This document shows, in pieces, positions 46,404 to 54,274 of a DNA stretch of 64,000 nt. The notes beneath the pieces were generated by a model that saw only the letters and a list, made by a program, of their open reading frames with translations, was not told the origin of the DNA and ran no database searches. The position numbers were made by a program, and so were the translations under genes. The stretch is from Bradyrhizobium sp. SZCCHNS1050 (lineage in GTDB: Bacteria; Pseudomonadota; Alphaproteobacteria; Rhizobiales; Xanthobacteraceae): NCBI RefSeq assembly GCF_032484785.1, contig NZ_JAUETR010000001.1, forward strand, positions 4,095,501 through 4,159,500, read 5' to 3'. How positions within the stretch are numbered: position 1 is the first letter of the stretch; every line of letters starts with the position of its first letter.

Positions 46404-46516
46404 TTAGCCTCCGGAATACGGTTGCAAGGCGTTCGCGCGAAGTTGTTGATCGGGAGGTTCAAACATCCTGTCGCGGCGATCGTGGAAATCGCTCGCGATC
46501 GACTGTTTCGACGGGA

Positions 46517-47321
46517 TCACCCCGGCAGCCCCATCTGCTTGCGAAGGCTTTTGTCGAACATTCCTTCAGGCACAAAACGACGAAGGATGCTCACCTGGCG
46601 CGCAACCTTTCCGCAGGTGTATCGCCGACGAGGTGACGGCGTTGTCGCGGCCAAAATCACCTTCTCGGCAACAACCTGGGGGACTCTCGGCTGTATTCAT
46701 CACATCGCGTAGCAGCGCGCTGGCTCGGGTTCGCGCCGACACATATTCCTTCAGGTCTCGGTCGGGAAGCACCATGTTCTGCTCAAACGAGGTGCGCGTA
46801 TAGGCCGGCTCAAGCAGGCAAACGCGAACGCCAAAGGTCCGCACTTCGTGGTCGAGAGATTCGGAGTAACCCTCGATGGCATGCTTCGTAGAAGAATAGA
46901 GGGCGGAAAACGGCGCAGGTATCAATCCCAAGACCGAACTAATGTTGATGATCCGTCCGGCTTTTCGATCTCGCATGGTCGGGAGGACCGCATTTGTCAT
47001 GCGCATCACTCCGAAGACGTTCACGTCGAACAAGGCCTTGGCCTGATCGGCCGAGGATTCTTCGGCCCCGCCCAGCAAGCCGAAGCCTGCATTGTTCACC
47101 AGAACATCGATCCTGCCGGTCGCAGCCAGTACCTTGTCGACGGCCGCTTTCACCGAGGCGTCGTCCGTCACATCGCAGCTTAGCATCTCAGGATCGCTCG
47201 CGGCAGCTCGTCGGCTGGTCCCGAACACCCGGAATCCCGCCTCGCGCAATGCTCTTGCGGAGGACAGCCCGATTCCCGTCGAAGCCCCGGTCACGATCGC
47301 CACTTTTCCGTCCTGTCGCAC
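46517..47321 (-). pseudogene. Canonical SDR with a C-terminal frameshift
   Basis: The first 210 residues are an intact SDR: TGASTGIGLSSARAL, NNAGFGLLGGAEE and YSSTKHAIEGYSE with the normal YxxxK. At a run of five C (about 46676-46680) the frame slips. The true end is in the next frame: VVAEKVILAATTP, then YTCGKVARQVSILRRFVPEG and KSLRKQMGLPG. Without repair the protein ends with 40 unrelated residues. A homopolymer error in the assembly is plausible. Confidence 0.78.
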
Positions 47322-47377
47322 AGAAGCTCTCCGTTGACGCAGTTGAACCCTAGATTAGATTAAGATATACATATCAC

Positions 47378-47391
47378 ATGATTTACATCAT
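47378..47391. promoter_or_regulatory. TetR-type box ATGA-N6-TCAT
   Basis: ATGA-tttaca-TCAT, 29 bp before the TetR start and 57 bp before the divergent SDR start. Outer half-matches TAT/ATA extend the symmetry. Confidence 0.5.
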
Positions 47392-47420
47392 ACAATAGGC
47401 TGTTCGTTCGGAGGGCCTGC

Positions 47421-48011
47421 ATGCGGTATGCCAAGGGGCACAAGGATAGTTCGCACGAACGGATACTGAAGGTCGCCGCAAGGAAATTCCGGCGCCAAGG
47501 CATTGCGGCGACTGGAATGACGGGAATTATGTCCGAGGCGGGCCTTACGAATGGCGGCTTCTATTCTCACTTCGGCTCGAAAAGCGATCTCGTTCGGGAA
47601 GGGCTTGAGCGGGCGCTGGACGAGCAGTTGCGGCGACTGAGTGAAGCCGACGTTGTCCCCGGGGAACTGAGCACGCTGATCCGGTCTTACCTGTCTGCGG
47701 AGCATCGCGATCGGCCGGACGTTGGATGCGCCTCGGCTGCACTGCTTCCAGAGATCGGTCGCCAACCTCGATCCGTCCGAAAGGCCTACACAGCTAGATT
47801 GCGCGAAATATTCGAGCAGCTAAAGAGGCGATTGCCGCGGAAAACGTCCAGCCGCGCCGCGCAAGAGGCCGCAATCGGAATTTTCGCTGTACTCGTCGGC
47901 TCTCTCCAGCTTGCTCGTGCCGCCGAAGACTCGTCGATGTCGGATGCGATACTTGCGGCTGGCATTCATGCAGCAAATGCGCTCGCGCTCGTACCTCAAC
48001 AAGAGCGCTGA
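47421..48011 (+). CDS. TetR family regulator (NemR-like subgroup)
   Basis: A 196-residue TetR protein. HTH: RILKVAARKFRRQGIAATGM then AGLTNGGFYSHFGSKSDLVREGL. The effector domain has PDVGCASAALLPEIGRQPRSVRK with the shared Cys loop. GGAGG precedes the ATG by 5 bp. Divergent from the frameshifted SDR and 66 bp before the NmrA-like gene; both are candidate targets. Confidence 0.87.
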   Translation: MRYAKGHKDSSHERILKVAARKFRRQGIAATGMTGIMSEAGLTNGGFYSHFGSKSDLVREGLERALDEQLRRLSEADVVPGELSTLIRSYLSAEHRDRPDVGCASAALLPEIGRQPRSVRKAYTARLREIFEQLKRRLPRKTSSRAAQEAAIGIFAVLVGSLQLARAAEDSSMSDAILAAGIHAANALALVPQQER

Positions 48012-48077
48012 GCTTGTCTCGTCCGGCTTTCAGATAATCAGACCAAGTAAACGATCGAGATCAGGGAGGACACGAGT

Positions 48078-49112
48078 ATGAAGAGCAAGGCGCCAATTCT
48101 GGTGACGAGCGCCGGTGGACAAACCGGCTCGGTTGGCCGAACCGTTGTTCGCGGCCTGCTGCAGCGCGGCCTTCCCGTCCGTGCGTTCGTGCGGAAAAAT
48201 GACGAGCGGGCGCAGAGTTTGCGCGACATGGGAGCCGAGGTGTTCGTGGGCGATCTCCTAAATCCGCGTGACGTCACGCAGGCCGTCAAGGGTGTGCGGC
48301 GCATCTATTTCAGCATGAGCTTGAACCCGTCCTACGCCGATGCCACCATCTTAATGGCCGCGGCGGCCAAGAAGGAAGGAGACACCGAGATATTCGTCAA
48401 CATGTCGGACTATGAGCAATGTTACATGACGCTCGAGACCATGTCCGCGCCGGACGCGGAGCGCATCGCCGTGCTGGGCGTGGACGTCCAGTGGTCGCCC
48501 CAGCAAAGGGCGCATTGGGCGGGCGAGCGAGCCCTCGATTGGTCAGGCCTGCCGATCGTCCATATCCAGGCGGCGATGTTCGTCGAGAACCCAATCACAC
48601 TGTGGGTGCCGGCTATGACCATTAAGGAGGACGGCACGATCCGTCTGCCATTCGGCCTGGGAAAGACCGCGCCGGTGGCGACGGCCGACGTCGCTGATGT
48701 CTGTATTGAGGTGTTAGCTGACCCAACCGGTCACGCTGGGAAGTCCTACGAGTTGACGGGGCCGGAACGAAAGGACATGTACGGGTTTGCCGAGGATTAC
48801 TCGGCGGCGCTCGGTCGAAAGATCGAATACCTGCCGACGACGATGGAAGAGTTTCGGCAACGTATGCGTAAGCTCATGCCTCATATCGCTGAGCATCCTG
48901 CGTTGCATCTGGAAAACCTGTGCATGCAAAATGGCGGTGATCGGTATATTGCCGAGGTAACGCAGGACGTCGAGAAGCTGCTCGGCCGGCCGGCCACCAC
49001 ATTCAGGAAGGTCATTGAAAAGGAGGCGTGGCGCTTCGAGAGGGGGACGCCAAACCATCTGCAGCACCGCGAAGTGAAGGATCTGAACCCGACCCGTGTC
49101 TTGCAGGCATAG
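48078..49112 (+). CDS. NmrA-like NAD(P)-binding protein
   Basis: A 344-residue atypical SDR. The nucleotide loop ILVTSAGGQTGSVGRTVVRGLL and VRAFVRKNDERAQSL (NADP-binding Arg) are followed by YFSMSLNPSYADATILMAAA and a C-terminal NmrA domain (PFGLGKTAPVATADVADVCIEVL). Lys and Tyr of classical SDRs are not in a YxxxK motif, as usual for NmrA relatives. It follows the TetR gene by 66 bp, so it may be the regulated gene. It may act as quinone reductase or redox sensor. Confidence 0.8.
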   Translation: MKSKAPILVTSAGGQTGSVGRTVVRGLLQRGLPVRAFVRKNDERAQSLRDMGAEVFVGDLLNPRDVTQAVKGVRRIYFSMSLNPSYADATILMAAAAKKEGDTEIFVNMSDYEQCYMTLETMSAPDAERIAVLGVDVQWSPQQRAHWAGERALDWSGLPIVHIQAAMFVENPITLWVPAMTIKEDGTIRLPFGLGKTAPVATADVADVCIEVLADPTGHAGKSYELTGPERKDMYGFAEDYSAALGRKIEYLPTTMEEFRQRMRKLMPHIAEHPALHLENLCMQNGGDRYIAEVTQDVEKLLGRPATTFRKVIEKEAWRFERGTPNHLQHREVKDLNPTRVLQA

Positions 49113-49149
49113 CGGCTTTGCCTCGCTCAAAACTCCGGACCTGAAAGCC

Positions 49150-50475
49150 CTAGAATGGAAAGCAGCGCATATAGGCGGCGAACAGATCTGCATCGCTTGG
49201 AACGATGAGCCGCGACTCGATCGCCTCCGCAAGCTCGAGATCGCGGCTAAGCACTCGGAGCCATGCCTCGCTATCGGCCGTGATCGAAAGCCGGGCGTCG
49301 CCGGCATGGGTTCCGGGCGTTACATCCAGAATCTTGTCGTTGATGCGCACTGTCCCTTGGAACGGAGTTTTTCCCGTAAAGGTCCAATGAGTGACCAGAT
49401 CGAGCTTCTTTGCCTTTCCACGCTGGAAGCCGAGCCTCAGTGTAAAGAGGTACGCCTGAACGCTTCCGATCGGACGTCCTGCGCGCACATGCCGGATCGT
49501 CTTATTCGGGAACCGTCGTGGCGCACTCTCCTCGGCGTCCGATCCAGGAATCACGAACAGCGTCTCTTCTTTCTCGAGCAGAGGTTTGACCACATCATTC
49601 ACATAGGACACCCGGTCATCAAGATATGGTCCGATTACATCCTCGCCAGCCGGGCAGACCGATACGCAATATGCAGCCTTGTACCCGGGCTTGAATGAGA
49701 GAGATTGCCAAATGCTCTGAGTCTCGGAAGGGCTCACGCGGGACCTGTAGTCCTTCGCATCACGCGAGTCCGCAACCTCTTCGACCCATTTGGTAAAGTT
49801 TCCGAGAAAATCGTGGTAGTTGTGCGTGAAGCAGGTCTGAAAATCGAAGTACCCATCGTGCTTTATCGCGCCGACGGGGCAAGCTCCGACACATAGTCGG
49901 CATTCCAAGCAAGGATTATAGTCGATCGGCTGGTCATAGGCATCGATCTCGTCCGCCAGCAAGATCGTTCCAAGCAGGATGAAGCTGCCAAATTTCGGGT
50001 GGATGATGTTGCGATGAATCCCCATGCGACCCAGCCCGGCCTCGACGGCGACCGGCTTGTGCTGCACCATCATGATGCGTGCCTGGTCCATCTCCATGGG
50101 AAATGCGGCAACCGAATTGCAGGCCGCGATGCCGTGCTCCGCCAGGGCGCGGACAATTGCGCGCGAAGTCTCGTTCACATGGTCATAGGTTCCATGAAAT
50201 TCCTCATTAGCCACCGAGCGAGTGGGAGAGCGTACCGGCTCGCGATTCATATGACATGCGATCGCCATCAAGGACTTCGTGCGGCCATAGACCTTTCGGA
50301 TGTAGTCGACTTGGGGACTGATTGCCGGACGGCCAATCTCGACCAGCCCGACATCGTCCGCTCCACAGCTCATCGCGATCCTCTTGACGAGCTCCGCCGA
50401 CAGCGGCGCCGCGTCGGTCCGGGCCAGGCTGCGCGACCGAAAGGCCTTTACCGTCGGATGATCCTCAATGGTCAA
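49150..50475 (-). CDS. 4Fe-4S double-cluster protein fused to an SCP2-like domain
   Basis: A 441-residue fusion. Residues about 20-180 resemble the N-terminal part of QueG/reductive-dehalogenase-like proteins (GRMGIHRNIIHPKFGSFILLG). Two 4Fe-4S motifs follow: CLECRLCVGACPVGA (about residue 195) and CVSVCPAGED (about 272). The last 100 residues match an SCP2/sterol-carrier domain (VTHWTFTGKTPFQGTVRINDKILDV, then ITADSEAWLRVLSRDLEL). Corrinoid binding is not proven. It may bring electrons to a bound lipid or CoA ester. A monothiol glutaredoxin gene lies 230 bp upstream on the same strand. Confidence 0.75.
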   Translation of the reverse strand: MTIEDHPTVKAFRSRSLARTDAAPLSAELVKRIAMSCGADDVGLVEIGRPAISPQVDYIRKVYGRTKSLMAIACHMNREPVRSPTRSVANEEFHGTYDHVNETSRAIVRALAEHGIAACNSVAAFPMEMDQARIMMVQHKPVAVEAGLGRMGIHRNIIHPKFGSFILLGTILLADEIDAYDQPIDYNPCLECRLCVGACPVGAIKHDGYFDFQTCFTHNYHDFLGNFTKWVEEVADSRDAKDYRSRVSPSETQSIWQSLSFKPGYKAAYCVSVCPAGEDVIGPYLDDRVSYVNDVVKPLLEKEETLFVIPGSDAEESAPRRFPNKTIRHVRAGRPIGSVQAYLFTLRLGFQRGKAKKLDLVTHWTFTGKTPFQGTVRINDKILDVTPGTHAGDARLSITADSEAWLRVLSRDLELAEAIESRLIVPSDADLFAAYMRCFPF

Positions 50476-50705
50476 TTTTCGTCTCCTCAGATGCGTCGAG
50501 TGTCATTCCGACTGGGAAGCGACCTGCGATTGATGCAACGAAAGAATGCTGAGACTGCCACCAGGCGCTGCTCCATCCTCGATAGCGCTTGGCCCTGCAC
50601 ATCACACGGCAAATGACCAAACATTGCGCGGACGCTCATGTGTTTTCGCGACATCGGCGCCCTCTGATGACGGGGTAGGCCATCGACAGAGAGCCCAGCC
50701 GTGGT

Positions 50706-51032
50706 TCATGATCGCGCCGCTTCCTGCGGCTCCGAGAGAATGGCCTGCAGCTCTCCAGACCGGAACATCTCCGTCACGATATCGCAGCCACCTACGAATT
50801 CGCCCCGTACATACAGCTGTGGAATGGTCGGCCAGTCCGAGTAGTCCTTGATACCCTGCCGCAACTCCTCCGACTCGTAGATGTTGTGCGATTTGAACGA
50901 AACTCCCAGATGATCGAGGATGCGAACTACCTGCGCCGAGAACCCGCAGGCCGGCGACGAGGGCGTACCTTTCATGAACAGGACGATCTCGTTGGACTCC
51001 ACCTCACTGCGAATGAACTGCGCAACGCTCAT
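50706..51032 (-). CDS. Monothiol glutaredoxin (Grx4 type)
   Basis: About 108 residues with one active-site Cys in the ACGFS loop (family motif CGFS), the WPTIPQLYVRGEFVGGCDI cis-Pro and glutathione-binding region, and normal length for iron-sulfur carrier glutaredoxins. GGAGAG lies 6 bp before ATG 51032. In this spot, before the 4Fe-4S/SCP2 gene, it probably helps deliver or hold its clusters. The chromosome probably has a separate housekeeping copy, as this one is in an island. Confidence 0.88.
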   Translation of the reverse strand: MSVAQFIRSEVESNEIVLFMKGTPSSPACGFSAQVVRILDHLGVSFKSHNIYESEELRQGIKDYSDWPTIPQLYVRGEFVGGCDIVTEMFRSGELQAILSEPQEAARS

Positions 51033-51059
51033 GTTGGTCTCTCCATCTGTCCGTCGCAT

Positions 51060-51518
51060 CAGTTCGAATTTAGCACTTAATGGTCGGGCCAGAAAAGAGC
51101 GAAATTGCCTTGAAGCCTGCTTGGCCGGCCTCGCGCTAAGGCGCGGTAGCTATTATTTTCCGCAGAGTCCACGAAGGATGCCGGTCGATCGGACAGTCGA
51201 CCATCGCTTGGAGGGATTAGAACGACCGGGCGCTCGATTGGATCGAATATCAATTCTAAAAAGGAATTGACGAGCGTTCTGTGGCAGCTAAAGTCGGGTC
51301 AATCACAAGAAGAGACTGATGGCTGTCGTCTGCGCCGAAGCCACTGTTTCAGGAGGGAAAATGGGCGCTCGACCCCAATTTTTGGAATTTGGAGGTTGTC
51401 CGCGCATCAGGGGGCGGCAAGCTCAAGGCGACCGGGGCGGTCGAATTCGTCTGGCCCAGACTCAAGGCGTCTTAACATTCCGTCTTGGCAGGCTCCGCTG
51501 CTTCTGCCGGGGAGTTGG
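51060..51518. other. Leader region with HxlR box and a short coding remnant
   Basis: Besides the box at 51250, the plus strand at about 51320-51475 reads KPLFQEGKWALDPNFWNLEV then VRASGGGKLKATGAVEFVWP before a stop. It looks like the end of a protein, but I cannot name the family. No start is visible. Confidence 0.4.
51250..51270. promoter_or_regulatory. HxlR-type box, perfect 7-bp arms
   Basis: TCAATTC-taaaaag-GAATTGA. It shares spacer and arm pattern with the boxes at 19598, 23362 and 26942, although the arms have AATTC in place of AGTTC. It lies 250 bp ahead of the HCCA-isomerase/SDR unit. Confidence 0.55.
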
Positions 51519-52103
51519 ATGACGAGCGCAATGACCAGCATCGACTTCTATTTCGACTTTCGCAGTCCTTATTCCTATCTCGCCCACTCTCAGCTCGGCA
51601 CGCTGGATGCTGAGCTGAGCTACCATCCTGTAGATATCGTCGCAGCCATGAAGCAGGGCGGTAACACGCCGACGACCTTGACCTGTCCGGCCAAAGGCAA
51701 ATACGCCGGCGCAGATCTACAGCGCTGGGCGAAGAGATACGGCGTACCGCTGAGCCGGCATAAGGACATAAAATCGATCGACGGCCGCAGGCCGCTGCGC
51801 GCGGCGGAAGATTGCGGTCTCGCCAAGGAGGTCGTTGCGGCGATCTTTCCGGCGTTCTGGCGACATGGCTTGCCGCTGAGCACAGCCGGGGATCTGGTGC
51901 GGATCCTTGAAGCTTCCGGAATACGTGACCCCCAAGTTGCTTCCAGTGTCGATAGCAGCGAATTGGATGATCGGTTGACGCAGAGAAATGAAGCAGCGGG
52001 AGCGCGTGGCATCTTCGGCGCGCCGACTTTCATCGTGAACGACGAAATGTTTTTCGACAATGACCGCCTTGAATTCATTCGCGAAGAACTGAGGGCAGCA
52101 TGA
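51519..52103 (+). CDS. 2-hydroxychromene-2-carboxylate isomerase/kappa-GST-like protein
   Basis: About 194 residues, the second HCCA-type protein. IDFYFDFRSPYSYLAHSQLG carries Ser at the active position, and GARGIFGAPTFIVNDEMFFDND is the cis-Pro loop. ATG 51519 has GGGGAG 4-5 bp upstream; ATG 51531 is possible. It is coupled to the following Phe-type SDR gene by a 4-bp overlap, the same family pairing as near 23456-27044. Confidence 0.83.
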   Translation: MTSAMTSIDFYFDFRSPYSYLAHSQLGTLDAELSYHPVDIVAAMKQGGNTPTTLTCPAKGKYAGADLQRWAKRYGVPLSRHKDIKSIDGRRPLRAAEDCGLAKEVVAAIFPAFWRHGLPLSTAGDLVRILEASGIRDPQVASSVDSSELDDRLTQRNEAAGARGIFGAPTFIVNDEMFFDNDRLEFIREELRAA

Positions 52104-52813
52104 GCAAGATTGATGCGCAGCCGCTGGCAATTGTCACCGGAGTCGGACCTGGTACCGGCTCTGCTATCGTCAGGCGGTTCGCGGCCGGAGGGTATCGCGT
52201 CGCGATGCTCGCGCGCGACAAGGCGCGCCTGGACGCGCTATCGGCGGAGATTCCGTCGAGTATTCCGATGGCGTGTGACGTCTCGGACTCGGCAGCGCTC
52301 GCGCGGGTGCTCGACGAGATCGACCGGCGGTCCGGCCCGCCGAAGGTCGTTGTCCATAACGCGGTTGGCGGGGCGTTCGGAAAGTTTCAGGAGGTAGGTC
52401 CCGAGGTTCTCCGAGCCAATTTCGAGACGAACGTGATGGCACTGCTCCATCTCGCGCGGCACGTCGCGCCCCCAATGATAGCGGCTGGCGGCGGAGCGCT
52501 CCTCGTAACGGGCAACACGTCGGCTCTGCGAGGAAAGGCGAACTTCGCGGGTTTTGCGCCGACGAAGGCAGCCCAGCGTATCCTCGCCGAGTCGATCGCG
52601 CGCGACCTCGGCCCGCAAGGGATTCACGTGGCTTATCTGGTCATCGATGCGGTCATTGACGTGCCATGGCAGCGGGAGCGAATGAAGGACGCGCCCGACG
52701 AGTTCTTCATCAAACCCGCGGCGATCGCCGAGGAAATCTACCACATCGCGCATCAGGACCGCTCGGCGTGGTCTTTCCTCTCGGAAGTGCGACCGTACCG
52801 CGAACCCTGGTAG
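52100..52813 (+). CDS. SDR oxidoreductase with Phe in place of catalytic Tyr
   Basis: A 237-residue SDR, fourth of the set. The cofactor loop is GVGPGTGSAIVRRF; the active-site stretch GNTSALRGKANFAGFAPTKAAQ has FAPTK and again no Tyr before the Lys. Ending AWSFLSEVRPYREPW resembles the ends of its paralogues (for example SAWTFEMEIRPFGEKW). Coupled to the HCCA isomerase gene. Confidence 0.85.
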   Translation: MSKIDAQPLAIVTGVGPGTGSAIVRRFAAGGYRVAMLARDKARLDALSAEIPSSIPMACDVSDSAALARVLDEIDRRSGPPKVVVHNAVGGAFGKFQEVGPEVLRANFETNVMALLHLARHVAPPMIAAGGGALLVTGNTSALRGKANFAGFAPTKAAQRILAESIARDLGPQGIHVAYLVIDAVIDVPWQRERMKDAPDEFFIKPAAIAEEIYHIAHQDRSAWSFLSEVRPYREPW

Positions 52814-52958
52814 ATCCAGGGCGAGCGGTCCGTCGTCGTTCGCGGTGTTGGCGCCGCGCTCCACATCTGAACGTCATCGGGCAGCCCGCCTGACTGATCG
52901 GGAGGAAACAGCCAACTCCCGGTTGGTGCGACGACAACCTCTTTTTAGGAGAGAGCCC

Positions 52959-54128
52959 ATGATCAAGGTTGGACTTCATCAATATCCCCCGATGGATCAG
53001 GTGATCTTCGGAAAGCCTGCCGGGCAAGCGCTGGCCGAGGAGGCGGAGCGGCTCAACGCGCACAGGGTGTTTCTGATTGCCAGCCATACGTTGAATACGA
53101 AAACCGACGAGATCGAAAAGATCCGCAAAGCATTAGGTTCTAGGTATGCGGGGACGTTTGATGGGGTCCCGCAGCACACCACCCGTACGTCTGCCGTAGC
53201 TGCAGCCGCAAGGGCGGTCGGGGCGGGCGCCGACCTGATCGTGGCCGTCGGCGGTGGTTCTGTCGTCGACGCGGCAAAAATCGTTCTGATGTGCATTGAG
53301 CACAAGATCACCGATGAGGGCGGCCTCGACGGGTTTGAAGTAGTCTCGACCCCGGAGGGCCCGCGCCCTGGTCCGTTTCGAGCCCCGCGCGTCAGGATGA
53401 TCGCCATCCCGAGTACATTGTCCGGCGGCGAATACAACGCCGGTAGCCTCGTTACCGATACACGGCGGAAACTGAAGCAGATCTTTCACCATCCCTTGAT
53501 GATGCCTCGTTCGATCATCCTCGATCCCGCGATTACGGTTCACACGCCCCAAAACTTGTGGCTCGGCTCCGGAACGCGCGCGATGGACCACGGGATCGAA
53601 GCCGTCTGCTCGCCGAGAGGCGATCCCCTCGTCGAAAGCGTTTGCCTGCGAGGACTGCGCTATCTCTATGACGGGCTGCTCGCGACAAAAATGAATCCGG
53701 ACGATCTTGAGGCCCGGCAATCCTGCCAACTCGGGTCGTGGCTGTCCGCCTTCGGGCTGCAGTGTCGGGTTCCGATGGGGGCGAGCCATGCTATCGGACA
53801 CGTGCTTGGCGGTACATGCGATGTGCCGCATTACTTTTGCACCGCGGTTATGATGCCCAGCGTGCTGGAGTTCAATCGCCCGGATACGGCTGGAGCACAA
53901 GACAAGCTCGCCGAAGCTTGGGGAGTGCCGGGGGCGAAAGCAAGCGAGACCTTCGCCGAATTTATACGACAGTTGGAGCTCCCGCGTCGATTGTCTGAAG
54001 TTGGCGTGACCGAGGACAAATTCGATCTGATCGGACGGAACGCGATGCTTTCGGTTTTCACGCGCGCAAACCCGCGTCCGATCAAAGGCCCCGAAGACAT
54101 CGTTAAGATTCTCCGGATGGCCGCTTAG
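52959..54128 (+). CDS. Iron-containing alcohol dehydrogenase/maleylacetate reductase family
   Basis: About 389 residues. The N-terminal Rossmann part has VGGGSVVDAAKIV and IAIPSTLSGGEYNAGSLVTD; the metal site is GTRAMDHGIEAVCS plus ASHAIGHVLGGTCDVPHYF, with the expected His ligands. AGGAGAGA lies before ATG 52959, 145 bp after the SDR gene. The split between maleylacetate reductase and alcohol dehydrogenase cannot be made by eye; LSGGE is the MAR style. It reduces a double bond or carbonyl of an intermediate. Confidence 0.85.
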   Translation: MIKVGLHQYPPMDQVIFGKPAGQALAEEAERLNAHRVFLIASHTLNTKTDEIEKIRKALGSRYAGTFDGVPQHTTRTSAVAAAARAVGAGADLIVAVGGGSVVDAAKIVLMCIEHKITDEGGLDGFEVVSTPEGPRPGPFRAPRVRMIAIPSTLSGGEYNAGSLVTDTRRKLKQIFHHPLMMPRSIILDPAITVHTPQNLWLGSGTRAMDHGIEAVCSPRGDPLVESVCLRGLRYLYDGLLATKMNPDDLEARQSCQLGSWLSAFGLQCRVPMGASHAIGHVLGGTCDVPHYFCTAVMMPSVLEFNRPDTAGAQDKLAEAWGVPGAKASETFAEFIRQLELPRRLSEVGVTEDKFDLIGRNAMLSVFTRANPRPIKGPEDIVKILRMAA

Positions 54129-54274
54129 CGCGTGTCAGCCCGGCGGCCAGGGGATGCGGTGGGCCGTACGGTCGGTACAAAGCTCGTCTATTTCAATCGG
54201 ATAGACCGGCCGAACGGAAGGCGAGCAAATTGCAGAGTGTTCAAGTCGCTCGTGAATGGGAGCGGAGGAAATCC

